Shown here: in pieces, positions 33,104 through 41,261 of the stretch
How positions within the stretch are numbered: position 1 is the first letter of the stretch
How the letters are laid out: every line of letters starts with the position of its first letter
Source: Bog-532 sp963720945
GTDB taxonomy: Bacteria > Actinomycetota > Actinomycetes > Streptosporangiales > Streptosporangiaceae
DNA: 64,000 nucleotides
NCBI GenBank assembly: GCA_963720945.1
Contig: CAVRHH010000007.1
Span: 186,001 to 250,000 of the forward strand
Direction of reading: 5' to 3'
Position numbers and translations under genes: made by a program
Notes under the pieces: generated by a model
What the model saw: only the letters and a program-made list of their open reading frames with translations
Told to the model about the DNA's origin: nothing
Database searches by the model: none

Positions 33104-33949
33104 TCAGCGGGCCGCCGCGTGCGGGTCGATCTGGGCGGCGTGGTCCGGTACGTACGCCTGCATGTCGCGGGCCGGCCGCACGTATCCCTTGGACGGCGGC
33201 CGGGACGGCAGCTGCAGCGGGGGGAGCTTCACGTCGCGGTACGGGATCGTCGAGAGCAGGTGGGCGATCATGTTGATCCGCGCGCGGCGTTTGTCGTCAC
33301 TTTCCACGACGTTCCACGGCGCCTCCGGGATGTCGGTGTGCACGAACATCTCGTCCTTGGCGCGCGAGTAGTCCTCCCACCGGGTGATGGACTCGAAATC
33401 CATCGGCGACAGCTTCCAGCGGCGCATCGGGTCGTCCAGCCGCGACTTGAACCGCCGCTGCTGCTCCTCGTCGCTGACCGAGAACCAGTATTTGCGGAGC
33501 AGGAGGCCTTCCTCGACCAGCAGCCGCTCGAAGATGGGGCACTGGTGCAGGAACCGGCTGTACTCCTCCTTGGTGCAGAAGCCCATGACGTGTTCCACGC
33601 CCGCGCGGTTGTACCAGCTCCGGTCGAACAGGGCCAGCTCCCCGGCGGCGGGCAGGTGGTCGACGTACCGCTGGAAGTACCACTCGGTGCGCTGACGTTC
33701 GGTGGGGGCGGGCAGCGCCACGATCCGGGCCATCCGGGGGTTGAGGTACTCGGCGACCCGCTTGATCGTGCTGCCCTTGCCGGCCGCGTCACGGCCTTCG
33801 AAGATGACGACCATGCGGGCGCCTTCGGAGCGCATCCACTCCTGCATTTTGACCAGCTCGGCCTGCAGCCGGTACAGCTCCTTCTCGTAGACGTCGCGCG
33901 GGAGCCGGGCCGCCTTCTTGACCGGCCGGGTGCCGTTCGCCTTCGCCAT
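33104..33949 (-). CDS. ppk2: Polyphosphate kinase 2
   Basis: 281 residues, the length of a single-domain class I PPK2. Walker A EGRDAAGKGSTIKRVAEYLN, Walker B with lid ALFDRSWYNRAGVEHVMGFC, and conserved RRWKLSPMDFESITRWEDYS are all present, as is the C-terminal NMIAHLLSTIPY. The family transfers phosphate between polyphosphate and nucleotides, mostly making GTP or ATP. The N-terminus is Lys-rich (MAKANGTRPVKKAARL). ATG 33949 has GAGGAACGGCA upstream. Nearby PHA genes suggest storage-polymer metabolism, but no operon link is seen. Confidence 0.95.
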   Translation of the reverse strand: MAKANGTRPVKKAARLPRDVYEKELYRLQAELVKMQEWMRSEGARMVVIFEGRDAAGKGSTIKRVAEYLNPRMARIVALPAPTERQRTEWYFQRYVDHLPAAGELALFDRSWYNRAGVEHVMGFCTKEEYSRFLHQCPIFERLLVEEGLLLRKYWFSVSDEEQQRRFKSRLDDPMRRWKLSPMDFESITRWEDYSRAKDEMFVHTDIPEAPWNVVESDDKRRARINMIAHLLSTIPYRDVKLPPLQLPSRPPSKGYVRPARDMQAYVPDHAAQIDPHAAAR

Positions 33950-34161
33950 TGCCGTTCCTCCTGCCAGGCGGGCCCGCCCAGGTGCGCGCGGCCGCCTCTC
34001 CCGCGTTAATCGCAGCGTATCGGCGCGGGGCCGATTTTCCGATGGCCGGCCCGCGGCCAGTTCGGGCCGGACGGGCCCGCCGGGCAGGTACCCCCCGCGG
34101 CCGGGGGCCAGCCGCGTACCTGGCGCCGGGCCGCGCCGGGGGCACCGCTAACGTGGCGGCC

Positions 34162-34584
34162 ATGACGCTGGATAACGCCGTGGCCGCCTTCCTGGCGGAG
34201 CCCCGCAACGTGGTCCTGGCCGGCACGCGCGCAGACGGCCGACCGCACGCCACGCCCAACTGGTTCCACTTCGACGGCGAGCTGTTCTACGTCTCGACGA
34301 CCAGGGACCGGGTCAAGTACCGGATCTTCACCCGGGACCCGCGTGCCCAGCTGCTCGTGGACGACCCGACCGCCTTCCGGTACCTGATGATCTACGGCAC
34401 AGTGGACGTCCGTGCCGACCTGGCGGCCGAGCTGCCGCGGTTCCGGGCCATCCGGGAGAAGCACAGCGTGGACGTCCAGTCCGACGACGAGCTGCTGGCC
34501 GGCCTGGAAGCCGAGCGGCGGGTCCTGCTCGCCATCACCCCGGACGGGCCGCCGTCCACCTGGACGGTGCGCGGCTTCGGCTGA
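34162..34584 (+). CDS. Pyridoxamine-5'-phosphate-oxidase-like (Rv1155-type) F420/FMN protein
   Basis: 140 residues from ATG 34162, where homology begins. The split-barrel pattern is clear: NVVLAGTRADGRPHATPNWF, ELFYVSTTRDRVKYRIFTRD, RAQLLVDDPTAFRYLMIYGT and the C-terminal WTVRGFG. The Lys-Tyr-Arg segment after the third strand fits cofactor phosphate binding in the TIGR03618 group, many of which use F420 rather than FMN. A cytoplasmic oxidoreductase is likely; substrate unknown. Confidence 0.88.
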   Translation: MTLDNAVAAFLAEPRNVVLAGTRADGRPHATPNWFHFDGELFYVSTTRDRVKYRIFTRDPRAQLLVDDPTAFRYLMIYGTVDVRADLAAELPRFRAIREKHSVDVQSDDELLAGLEAERRVLLAITPDGPPSTWTVRGFG

Positions 34585-34595
34585 CGGGGCGGCGG

Positions 34596-34850
34596 CTAAC
34601 CGGGCCCCGGCCCGGCGAGCGCCGCCACCACCCGAACGCAGCCGAACGTGCGCGCCAGCACCTGCTGTTGCGCCTGGTCGGGGTAGGCCCTGCACTTGTA
34701 TGCCGTCCTCACCCAGACAGGGTCGCACATATGATCGAAAAACTTCGGGAGCCACGCCGTACGGGCGGCTGTGTTTTCCTCCCTCACTGCGCGGGCCACC
34801 GGATTCCTCCCCGGCCTGAAAACCAGGGCATCCTCGGGGAGGCTTGGTGA
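34596..34850 (-). pseudogene. IS200/IS605-family left end with TnpB N-terminal fragment
   Basis: Beginning near ATG 34730 the frame gives VRTAYKCRAYPDQAQQQVLA and RTFGCVRVV, the invariant N-terminus of TnpB proteins, then leaves the family and stops at 34596. Upstream (34806-34842) is a hairpin with stem CCTCCCCG/CGGGGAGG of the type found at IS605-family left ends. The RuvC core and the right end with its omega-RNA region are absent, so this is a dead end-fragment. Confidence 0.7.
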
Positions 34851-34914
34851 CCGCGCATCCCGTGCCCGGGCGGCCGGATCGCCGCCCGGGCACGGGCGCA
34901 GCCCGCCGAAACGC

Positions 34915-35478
34915 TCAGCGGGCGAGCAGGTGCTCGGCCAGCACGTAGCCGCCAAGCGCGATCAGCGCGACGCCGGCGAGCCGCTCGGCGCCCGCCCGGA
35001 TCCGCTCGCCGATCCGGGCCCCCAGGTAAAGCCCCAGCTGCACGGCGACCAGGGTCTGCACGGCGATGGCGATGATGACCGCGACGACGGGCAGCCGGGC
35101 CAGGCCCAGGCTGAAGCCGATGGCCAGCTCGTCCAGGCTGATGCTGACGCCTAGGGCGATGATCGCCACCCCGTGCGTCATTCTCAGCCGCGCGGCACGC
35201 CGTTCCTCGCCGCCGCCGCCCGCCAGCAGTATCCAGGCGCCCAGCCCGATCAGCGCGGCGACGGCCAGGTAGTCGGCGACGGGACCGATCGTGCGGGCCA
35301 GCGGCGCGCCGACCGCCACCCCGATCAGCGGCATCCCGCCCTCGAACACCACGAACAGCGCGGACACGCGCAGCCGGTCCCGGGTGGTCAGGTCCCCGAT
35401 GGCGCCCAGCGCGGCGGCGACCGCGAAGGTGTCCAGGCCGAGCGGCAGCACGAAGGCCAGCAGCCGCAGCACGTTCAC
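34915..35478 (-). CDS. mntP: Manganese efflux pump MntP
   Basis: 187 residues with six membrane helices and the two repeated acidic motifs of the family: LPLGLDTFAVAAALG in helix 1 and GVSISLDELAIGFSLGLARL in helix 4. MntP exports Mn2+ across the cytoplasmic membrane. The ORF fits the usual length. No yybP-ykoY riboswitch was recognised upstream, although the upstream 300 bp is GC-rich and hard to judge by eye. Confidence 0.9.
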   Translation of the reverse strand: MNVLRLLAFVLPLGLDTFAVAAALGAIGDLTTRDRLRVSALFVVFEGGMPLIGVAVGAPLARTIGPVADYLAVAALIGLGAWILLAGGGGEERRAARLRMTHGVAIIALGVSISLDELAIGFSLGLARLPVVAVIIAIAVQTLVAVQLGLYLGARIGERIRAGAERLAGVALIALGGYVLAEHLLAR

Positions 35479-35775
35479 GGCGCTGACCGCCCGGTGCCCG
35501 CGCCGCGCCCCGCCCGTAGCCGGTCAGCTCCCGGGCTCCGCTGCTGCACGTCGCGAGCGTACCCCGGCGCGCCGGCAGTTCCGCCGTGCGTCCAGCCAGG
35601 CCGCCGGCCGTCCCATGTCCCGGCAAAAACCCGAATGTCCGCATGAAATTGGACAGTAATCTCCGGCATGTCTTGACAAAATCACACACTAACGAGTGAA
35701 ACTCTTCATGAACGCAGCGCCAAGGCTGGCCAGGGACAAGCGGTGAGATGGCGCTGCCGGCGACGAGGAGGCGCT

Positions 35776-36210
35776 ATGCCCGGCGATGACCACGTTGTCA
35801 GCACCGCTCCGGCGGAGAACCTGCCACCGTCCGCTTCCGGCCGGGATTCCGCCGGCGCGGGGCCGGCGTCCCCGGTCCCGGTGCGATCCCCGCGCGGGCC
35901 GGCGCCTGCGGCCGGCGGGCCGCGGCGGCGTGACTTCTTCCGCTACTCCGGCGGCGTCGCCGCCGCGGGCGCTATCGCCGGATCCGGCCTGCTGGCCGCG
36001 GCCCCGGCCCAGGCCCTAACCGGACGGGCCGACGCCGCCCAGGCCGGCCGGGCGGCTGATGCCGCGGCCACCGCGCCGGCCGGGTATGCCGCCGCGAACG
36101 GGAACCTGCTGGCCACGCCGATCAGGCCGCCGGCCGCGCCGCTGGCCGTCCGGAGCCCGTACGTGAGCACCTGGCTGCCGGCCACCGCGCTGGCCGGGAC
36201 CTGGCAGGAG
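35776..36210 (+). pseudogene. N-terminal part of a Tat-exported glutaminase A-type protein (DUF4964 start)
   Basis: ATG 35776 has GAGGAGG upstream. The frame gives a Tat signal (RRRDFFRYSGGVAAAGAIAG, then an Ala-rich stretch to AQA) and then NLLATPIRPPAAPLAVRSPY and VSTWLPATALAGTWQE, the highly conserved opening of the DUF4964/DUF5127/DUF4965/DUF1793 glutaminase family. After TWQE the family sequence stops and the frame ends a few codons later. The matching C-terminus is found 13 kb away at about 49320-49588, so the gene was interrupted and its centre lost. Confidence 0.8.
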
Positions 36211-36280
36211 TTGGGGTGTCGGTAAGACTGCTGTCACCAGGTACACGCGATTGCGTTGAGCCTGCTCAGTGTAAGGCCGG

Positions 36281-36449
36281 TCAGCGAGCTGACCGGTCTC
36301 GCCGGCGGCGGGCGGCGCGGATCTCGGCGTCGGCGACCTTGTCGTCCAGCACCGCGTACAGCTGAGTGGTCTCGGTGCTGGCGTGCCCGAGGCGCCGGCG
36401 GACAGCCTCGATGGACACCCCCGAGTTGATCAGCTCGGTGGCGGGGTAG
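36281..36449 (-). pseudogene. Tyrosine recombinase C-terminal fragment
   Basis: Reads PATELINSGVSIEAVRRRLG, HASTETTQLYAVLDDKV and ends RRRRDRSAR before TGA at 36281-36283. GH followed by T and the Tyr in TQLYA is the standard catalytic end of phage-type integrases. Everything upstream is missing. The hairpin CCGGTCAGC/GCTGACCGG at 36277-36296 overlaps the stop and could be its old terminator. The fragment sits at the left edge of the island. Confidence 0.75.
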
Positions 36450-36760
36450 GACCTGCAACGGAACCGTTTCGTACGCTAAGGCGGTTTCGGCGAGGTCAGG
36501 ACGGGTGCCTGCGGGGGTCGTTAGCGTACGTTCCGGTTCCGGTGCAGCCCGGGTGTGATCTTGATGCGGAGGCTGGATCGCCTGCTGGAGTGGCGTTGGG
36601 TGATGGTGATCTTCGTGTCCGGAAGTCCTCAGTAACGGACAAGATCAACTTGAACCGGCGTGCGCGCGATCTACCCCTGGCGGGCGTCCGTAACTCAGTC
36701 CGGAATCAGTGCCCTGAAACCTTCGTCACAGAGCTGGGTTTCGGTGCATGATCGGGATTC

Positions 36761-36925
36761 ATGAGCCTTCCTGTGCACCCTCTCGCCGGCCAGCGTGTCG
36801 GCTACGCCCGGATCTCCGGTGCCTCTCAGAACCTGGACGGGCAGACCGACGCGCTGGCCGCGGCGGGCTGCGAGAAGATCTTCGCCGACACCGCGCAGGC
36901 TTCCGCAGCCCCGCGTACGGCTTGA
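36761..36925 (+). pseudogene. Serine recombinase (resolvase) N-terminal fragment
   Basis: A 54-codon frame starting ATG 36761 encodes QRVGYARISGASQNLDGQTD and ALAAAGCEKIFADTAQ, the catalytic start of Tn3-type resolvases, including the Ser after YARI. It stops at TGA 36923-36925, before the rest of the catalytic domain and the DNA-binding HTH. It was probably part of a Tn3-family transposon whose transposase pieces lie nearby. Confidence 0.75.
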
Positions 36926-37020
36926 ACTGCGCTGCCCAGCGCTGCGCCTCGGTGTGGCGGTGGTTTATCGGCACTATGTGGCGTGGGTGGTTCCCGTCAA
37001 AGGGTGGTGGTGGCCATATA

Positions 37021-37071
37021 GCCTTGAGGAGCAACCGAACGCTCAGTGGCGATAGCCAGCCGCCGGACGCG
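37021..37071 (+). repeat. 51-bp direct repeat, copy 1
   Basis: GCCTT-AGGAGCAACCG followed by ACGCTCAGTGGCGATAGCCA occurs here and at 39703-39753 with two mismatches over 51 bp in the same orientation. The ACGCTCAGTGG core resembles part of Tn3-family terminal repeats, so the copies may be transposon ends. Confidence 0.6.
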
Positions 37072-37169
37072 GAGATGGGCTGTAAGTGCACGTATGCCCG
37101 TCAAGTGCGCCGCTGCTTGAGCGGATCTGCCACATGAACGGGGGTCGTCCGGGCTGACCAGGCCGTTGG

Positions 37170-37637
37170 TCAGCCAGGCAGGCCTTGCGCTTTGTCGATG
37201 AGGACGCTGAGCACCTTGTCCTGCGCTACGAGGTGCTCCTGGATCTTGACGGCTTCGTGGAGCACGGCGTCGGCGTCGTTGTAGGTGGCCTCGGACCGCT
37301 TGTCGGCGGCGGCTGCCAGCACGTTCTGGCCGACGATGATCACGGAGAGCAGGACCAGCTGGAGGAAGGTCTGGGAGATCTAGGATACCAGCGTGACAGC
37401 GTTGTGCGACGCGATCGCGGACGGCAGGCTGACCAGGGCAAGCGCGGTGAAGGCGTAGGCGCACCACATGGTGCCGACCCCGGTGGTGACCTTGACGGCG
37501 AGCCAGGCGTTGAACCGGGCCGGCTTGCTGCCCGTAGGGAGCTGGTCTACGACTTTAACCGGGCCGGAAGACTCACCGGCAAGCCGCGCCTGGGTCAGGC
37601 GGTGCGGCACGTACCGGTAGATCGTTCGTTCGGCCAT
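37170..37637 (-). pseudogene. DUF1003-like membrane protein gene with an in-frame TAG
   Basis: ATG 37637 (GGGAG upstream) opens a frame that is continuous to TGA 37170-37172 except for one TAG at 37380-37382. The two halves join perfectly: FNAWLAVKVTTGVGTMWCAY, LVSLPSAIASHNAVTLVS, stop, ISQTFLQLVLLSVIIVGQNV, DKRSEATYNDADAVLHEAVK, as in DUF1003-family membrane proteins of about 155 residues where Trp is usual at the stop position. So TGG probably became TAG. The product would lose its second membrane helix and C-terminal coiled part. Recent inactivation or occasional readthrough are both compatible. Confidence 0.7.
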
Positions 37638-37804
37638 GACGGCACTCCCTTTCATCTGAGTTCGCCTGAGCGGGTCACCACGTGGGTACCAGAAACCCCA
37701 TCCAAGCAGCCACGCCACGAGCCGGGACTTGTGAATGAGGCTGCCGGGAGGCGGCGCGGCTGGTCAGGCATCGCCCTGCATGCTCGCGCAGTTACCGGCC
37801 CCGG

Positions 37805-38068
37805 TTTGGTGAGCTGATCCACCACTGGACGCTGAGCGCTGACGAGGCCCGGCCTGGTGGCCGTCAAGCATGGCGATACCCAGCTCGCGTTCGCGCTGCT
37901 GCTGAGGTATTACGGTCGGCACGGATTTCCCCGGAACCGCGGCGAGCTGCATCCGGATGCGGCGGAGTTCATGGCCGGTGCGGTGTACGCCGATCCGGCG
38001 GACCTGGCGGGCTACGACTGGTCCGGGCGGACGATCAAGCGGCATCGCACCGAGATCCGCCAGGCCCG
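37805..38068 (+). pseudogene. Tn3 transposase N-terminal (DUF4158) fragment
   Basis: GELIHHWTLSADEA at 37808 and, after a one-base shift, VKHGDTQLAFALLLRYYGRH with ADPADLAGYDWSGRTIKRHR are the start of a DUF4158-type transposase, longer than the stub at 6385. The fragment ends at about 38068. A C-terminal piece of the same family lies inverted at 41262-42290, so one transposon may have been broken by a rearrangement. Confidence 0.7.
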
Positions 38069-38267
38069 GCCGTGCACGCCAGCGCCCGCAGCACCCTGCG
38101 TCATTGGTCATGCCTCGCCGGGCGGCGGCAATCGAGCTTGTGAGCACGGCCGACTGGTTCGCCGTCCCGGTCCCCGGCATCGCTGGTCGCATAGAGCATG
38201 GACCGCACCGGATCAGGCCTTCGGGGACGTGGGCCTGGCGGAGACTACTTGGCTGCGGGCCGGCAGG

Positions 38268-39536
38268 TCAGAGCGTGCTGAGTGCTGCCCCGAGGATGGC
38301 GAGCAGGCCGAAGCCGCCGACGATGATGGCGACGGCCCAGCCCGCGATGGCCAGCCGGCGGGAGATGGGCCGAGGTCCCATGACCCGGGGATCGCGGGCC
38401 AGGCGGACCAGGATCACCAGGGCGATCGGGGTTCCGAACCCGCCGGTCACGCTGGCTGCCACCAGCATGGCGATCACCGGGATCTTCGCCAGGGTCACGG
38501 CGAGGGCGAGCCCGGTGGACGCGACCAGGATCGCGTAGAAGCCCCGGGCGCGGCCGACGCGCTTGGACAGCCCTCGGCGCCAGTTAAAGTGCGCGCCGAC
38601 CATGTGGGCGGTGGTGGCCATCAGGACGGGCAGGGCGATCACCGCCGAGGTGACGAGCCCGGCGGCGAACAGGTCCGCGGCCGCAGAGCCGGCCAGCGGG
38701 CGCAGCGCCCGGGCGGCGTCCTGGGCGGAGGTGACCGCCTGGTGATGCCGGCCGAGTGTGGCCGCGGAGGCGATGAGCATGAACCACAAGATCACGGCGG
38801 TGAAGACGGCGCCGATGATGGCGCCGGTCCGGGCCCGGGCCAGCCCGCCGCCGTCCGCAGTGCCGTCAGCCGGCTCCTCCACCCCCCGCCCGATGGTCTC
38901 CCACACATAGACATAGCTGGTCAGCGTGGTGCCGAGCAGGGCCAGGCCGCCTGCCACCTCCTCGGGGCGCAGCGACAGCGCCGGAACCAGGCTGGCTTGG
39001 AGCAGGCGGGGCCAGTCCGGATGCGCCAGCACGGCCGCGGCCCCGAAGGCTGCAAAGCCGAGCATCAGGTACCGCAGCACCGCCACCACCTGGGCGTACT
39101 TGCCGGCCAGCAGCAGGCCGGCCAAAGCCGCCCCCAGCGGCGCCACCGGCCAGCGGGAATCGACGCCGGCCAGCAGCCCGATGCCGGCCGCCCCGGCCTG
39201 CAGGTCCGCGGCGATGGTGACCAGGTTGACCGCCACCACCGATACCAGCAGGACGGCGGCCGCGCCCCGCCCATAGCGTTTCACGGTGAGCGACTGCAGG
39301 TCGTCCCGGGCTACCGCGCCGACCTGCGCCGCGATCGCCAGGACGACGCCCAGCAGCGGGGCGACCAGAAGCGCCACCCAGGACAGCTGGTAGCCGGTCT
39401 GGGCCCCGACCGCAGCAGCGGTGCCGACGTTGGTCGGGTCGTTGTCCGACGCCGCCGAGACCAGCTCGGGACCGATGCCCCGCAGCAGCCCCGGCAGAGA
39501 ACTCCGCCGCCTCCCTACTGGCCGCCGCCGGTTCAT
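38268..39536 (-). CDS. NRAMP-family divalent metal transporter-like protein
   Basis: 422 residues from ATG 39536 (GAAAGG nine bases upstream; ATG 39545 is also possible). About eleven membrane helices. The helix-1 metal motif reads SDNDPTNVGTAAAVGAQTG, where canonical Mn/Fe NRAMP proteins have DPGN. Helix 6 reads LPVLMATTAHMVG. Deviations at these sites are typical of NRAMP-related proteins with altered metal choice, including Mg-selective ones, so Mn import is not certain. It shares the island with an NmtR/CDF pair, forming a metal-homeostasis cluster. Not interrupted. Confidence 0.85.
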   Translation of the reverse strand: MNRRRPVGRRRSSLPGLLRGIGPELVSAASDNDPTNVGTAAAVGAQTGYQLSWVALLVAPLLGVVLAIAAQVGAVARDDLQSLTVKRYGRGAAAVLLVSVVAVNLVTIAADLQAGAAGIGLLAGVDSRWPVAPLGAALAGLLLAGKYAQVVAVLRYLMLGFAAFGAAAVLAHPDWPRLLQASLVPALSLRPEEVAGGLALLGTTLTSYVYVWETIGRGVEEPADGTADGGGLARARTGAIIGAVFTAVILWFMLIASAATLGRHHQAVTSAQDAARALRPLAGSAAADLFAAGLVTSAVIALPVLMATTAHMVGAHFNWRRGLSKRVGRARGFYAILVASTGLALAVTLAKIPVIAMLVAASVTGGFGTPIALVILVRLARDPRVMGPRPISRRLAIAGWAVAIIVGGFGLLAILGAALSTL

Positions 39537-39702
39537 GCCGGGCATCCTTTCACCACGACCGGCCCGGGCCCGGGGCCGGGCCGGCCAGGATAACCTGCGG
39601 TCTTGGCGTGGGCGATCATTCCAGCGGAGGAAGCCTCTGACCCACCCGGGCGATCGACCCGCACGTTCCCGCAGCTCCGCAGGATGTGCCTTCCTGGATA
39701 GG

Positions 39703-39753
39703 GCCTTCAGGAGCAACCGGACGCTCAGTGGCGATAGCCAGCCGCCGGACGCG
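39703..39753 (+). repeat. 51-bp direct repeat, copy 2
   Basis: Second copy of the 37021-37071 sequence, upstream of the NRAMP-like gene. The two copies frame a 2.6-kb block containing the DUF1003 pseudogene, the DUF4158 fragment and the NRAMP-like gene. Confidence 0.6.
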
Positions 39754-39810
39754 TGAGCCATGACCGCCTGCGTCCGGCGCCGCAGGGGCGCCATCTTCGT
39801 GCTTGCGGCG

Positions 39811-40170
39811 CTAGCCGGCGGCGCGTGCGTCGCGGGCGCCGAGGTGCAGGTGCTCGGCGTGGTAGACCGCTTCGTCCAGCAGCATCGCAACGTGGTCGTC
39901 GTATAGGGCGTAGACCACGGTGCGGCCGGTTCGCTGCCCGGTGACCAGGCCGAGGTGGCGCAGCATCCTGAGCTGGTGGGAGACCGCTGACTGCTCCATC
40001 CCGACGTCGGCGGCCAGCTCCCCGACGGGTGCCGGTCCCTGCCGCAGGCGGCCCAGGATGCGCAGCCGGCTGGGGGTGGCCAGGGCCTGCATGGTCATGG
40101 CGACCGCCGCGGCGGTCTGCTCATCGATGCGGGCAGCCGGCGTGGCCTTGCCCCGCACCCCGTGACCCAT
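39811..40170 (-). CDS. nmtR: ArsR-family Ni/Co sensor, NmtR type
   Basis: 119 residues from ATG 40170; this start gives Met-Gly-His-Gly, and in NmtR the N-terminal Gly-His contributes to metal binding. An ATG at 40191 is less likely. The winged HTH is clear (ALATPSRLRILGRLRQGPAP, GMEQSAVSHQLRMLRHLGLV) and the helix-5 ligands are present in YDDHVAMLLDEAVYHAEHLH. NmtR represses efflux genes until Ni or Co binds. The divergent CDF transporter is the obvious target. Three tandem octamers just upstream are candidate operators. Confidence 0.85.
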   Translation of the reverse strand: MGHGVRGKATPAARIDEQTAAAVAMTMQALATPSRLRILGRLRQGPAPVGELAADVGMEQSAVSHQLRMLRHLGLVTGQRTGRTVVYALYDDHVAMLLDEAVYHAEHLHLGARDARAAG

Positions 40171-40185
40171 GGCGCGGAGCTTATC

Positions 40186-40209
40186 ATCCATGTATCCATG
40201 TATCCATGA
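40186..40209. promoter_or_regulatory. Three tandem ATCCATG(T/A) octamers, candidate NmtR operator
   Basis: ATCCATGT, ATCCATGT and ATCCATGA follow one another at 40186-40209, 16 bases upstream of the nmtR start and about 90 bases upstream of the CDF start. The AT content is high for the region and ArsR-family operators are repeated AT-rich sites, so control of both divergent genes is likely. Confidence 0.55.
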
Positions 40210-40296
40210 GCAGTTCTTCATGTGATCCGGTATAGCACCCAAGCCAGCAACGCCAGGCCCCCTCATGGGGCCCAGGCGCCAGGAGGCCAGCCACCG

Positions 40297-41205
40297 ATGA
40301 CCGATACCGCGGTCAGGGACCAGCGCGCGGGCCGCGACGACGCCGCGCACCGCCGCGACGCCAACCGGGCCGTCGGCCTGTCCGCGGCCGGGCTGGCGGT
40401 GACCGGCCTGGCGGAGCTGCTGCTCGCCGTGATCACCGGGTCGGTCGCGCTGCTCGGCGACGCGATTCACAACCCGTCCGACGTGTCCACCTCCGCGGTG
40501 GTGTTCCTGGGCTTCCGGATCTCGAAGAGGCCCGCGTCCCGCAGCTACCCGTACGGGTATGAGCGCGCCGAGGACCTGGCCGGCCTCGGCGTCGCGCTCG
40601 TGATCTGGCTCAGCGCCGTGTTCGCCGGGTTCGAGAGCTACCGCAAGCTCGTCGGGCACGGCCAGACCACCGACGTATGGCTCGGCATGGCGGGCGCCGT
40701 GCTGGGCATCGCGGGGAACCAGGCTGTCGCCTGGTACAAGCGGCGGATCGGCAATCGGATCGGGTCGCTCACCCTGCTCGCCGACGCCCGGCACTCCTGG
40801 CTGGACGCGATCTCCTCCCTCGGCGCCCTCGCGGGGCTGGCCCTGGTCGCGGCCGGGTACCGGTGGGGCGACCCGGTCGCCGGGCTTGCCATCACCGCGT
40901 TCATCTGCCACGTCGGCTACGACGTCACCCGGGACATGCTCGCCCGCCTGATGGACGGCCTGGACCCCGCCGACCTGGACGCCGCGCAGGCCGCCGCGGC
41001 AGCCGTGCCCGGGATACGGTCCGCCGCCGTCCGGGGCCGCTGGACGGGCCGGACGCTGCTGCTGGAAGTGGAAACCCGGCTCGACGGATCACTGCCGCTG
41101 ACCCGGGCCGATCAGGTATGCCGCCAGGTAGAAGACGCTGTCATCCGCGCCGTCCCCGGGCCGGCCGCGTGCACTGCGATGCGCACGCCTGAACATGGGC
41201 GGTAA
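40297..41205 (+). CDS. Cation diffusion facilitator (CDF) metal exporter
   Basis: 302 residues from ATG 40297 with GGAGG nine bases upstream. Six helices plus a cytoplasmic C-terminal domain (PGIRSAAVRGRWTGRTLLLE). Metal-site motifs HxxxD occur in helix 2 (LLGDAIHNPSDVSTSAVVF) and helix 5 (LLADARHSWLDAISSLGALA). The protein should export Co, Ni or Zn in exchange for protons. Divergent from nmtR, which suggests Ni/Co. Confidence 0.92.
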   Translation: MTDTAVRDQRAGRDDAAHRRDANRAVGLSAAGLAVTGLAELLLAVITGSVALLGDAIHNPSDVSTSAVVFLGFRISKRPASRSYPYGYERAEDLAGLGVALVIWLSAVFAGFESYRKLVGHGQTTDVWLGMAGAVLGIAGNQAVAWYKRRIGNRIGSLTLLADARHSWLDAISSLGALAGLALVAAGYRWGDPVAGLAITAFICHVGYDVTRDMLARLMDGLDPADLDAAQAAAAAVPGIRSAAVRGRWTGRTLLLEVETRLDGSLPLTRADQVCRQVEDAVIRAVPGPAACTAMRTPEHGR

Positions 41206-41261
41206 CCCGCTCGTTACACCCTGAGGGGACAGGAGGCCCGTCATGAGGTTCCGGATGATCT

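Noticed and set aside
35673..35700. TTGACA promoter upstream of the glutaminase fragment
   Set aside because: A consensus -35 is present but no acceptable -10 at 16-19 bp spacing.
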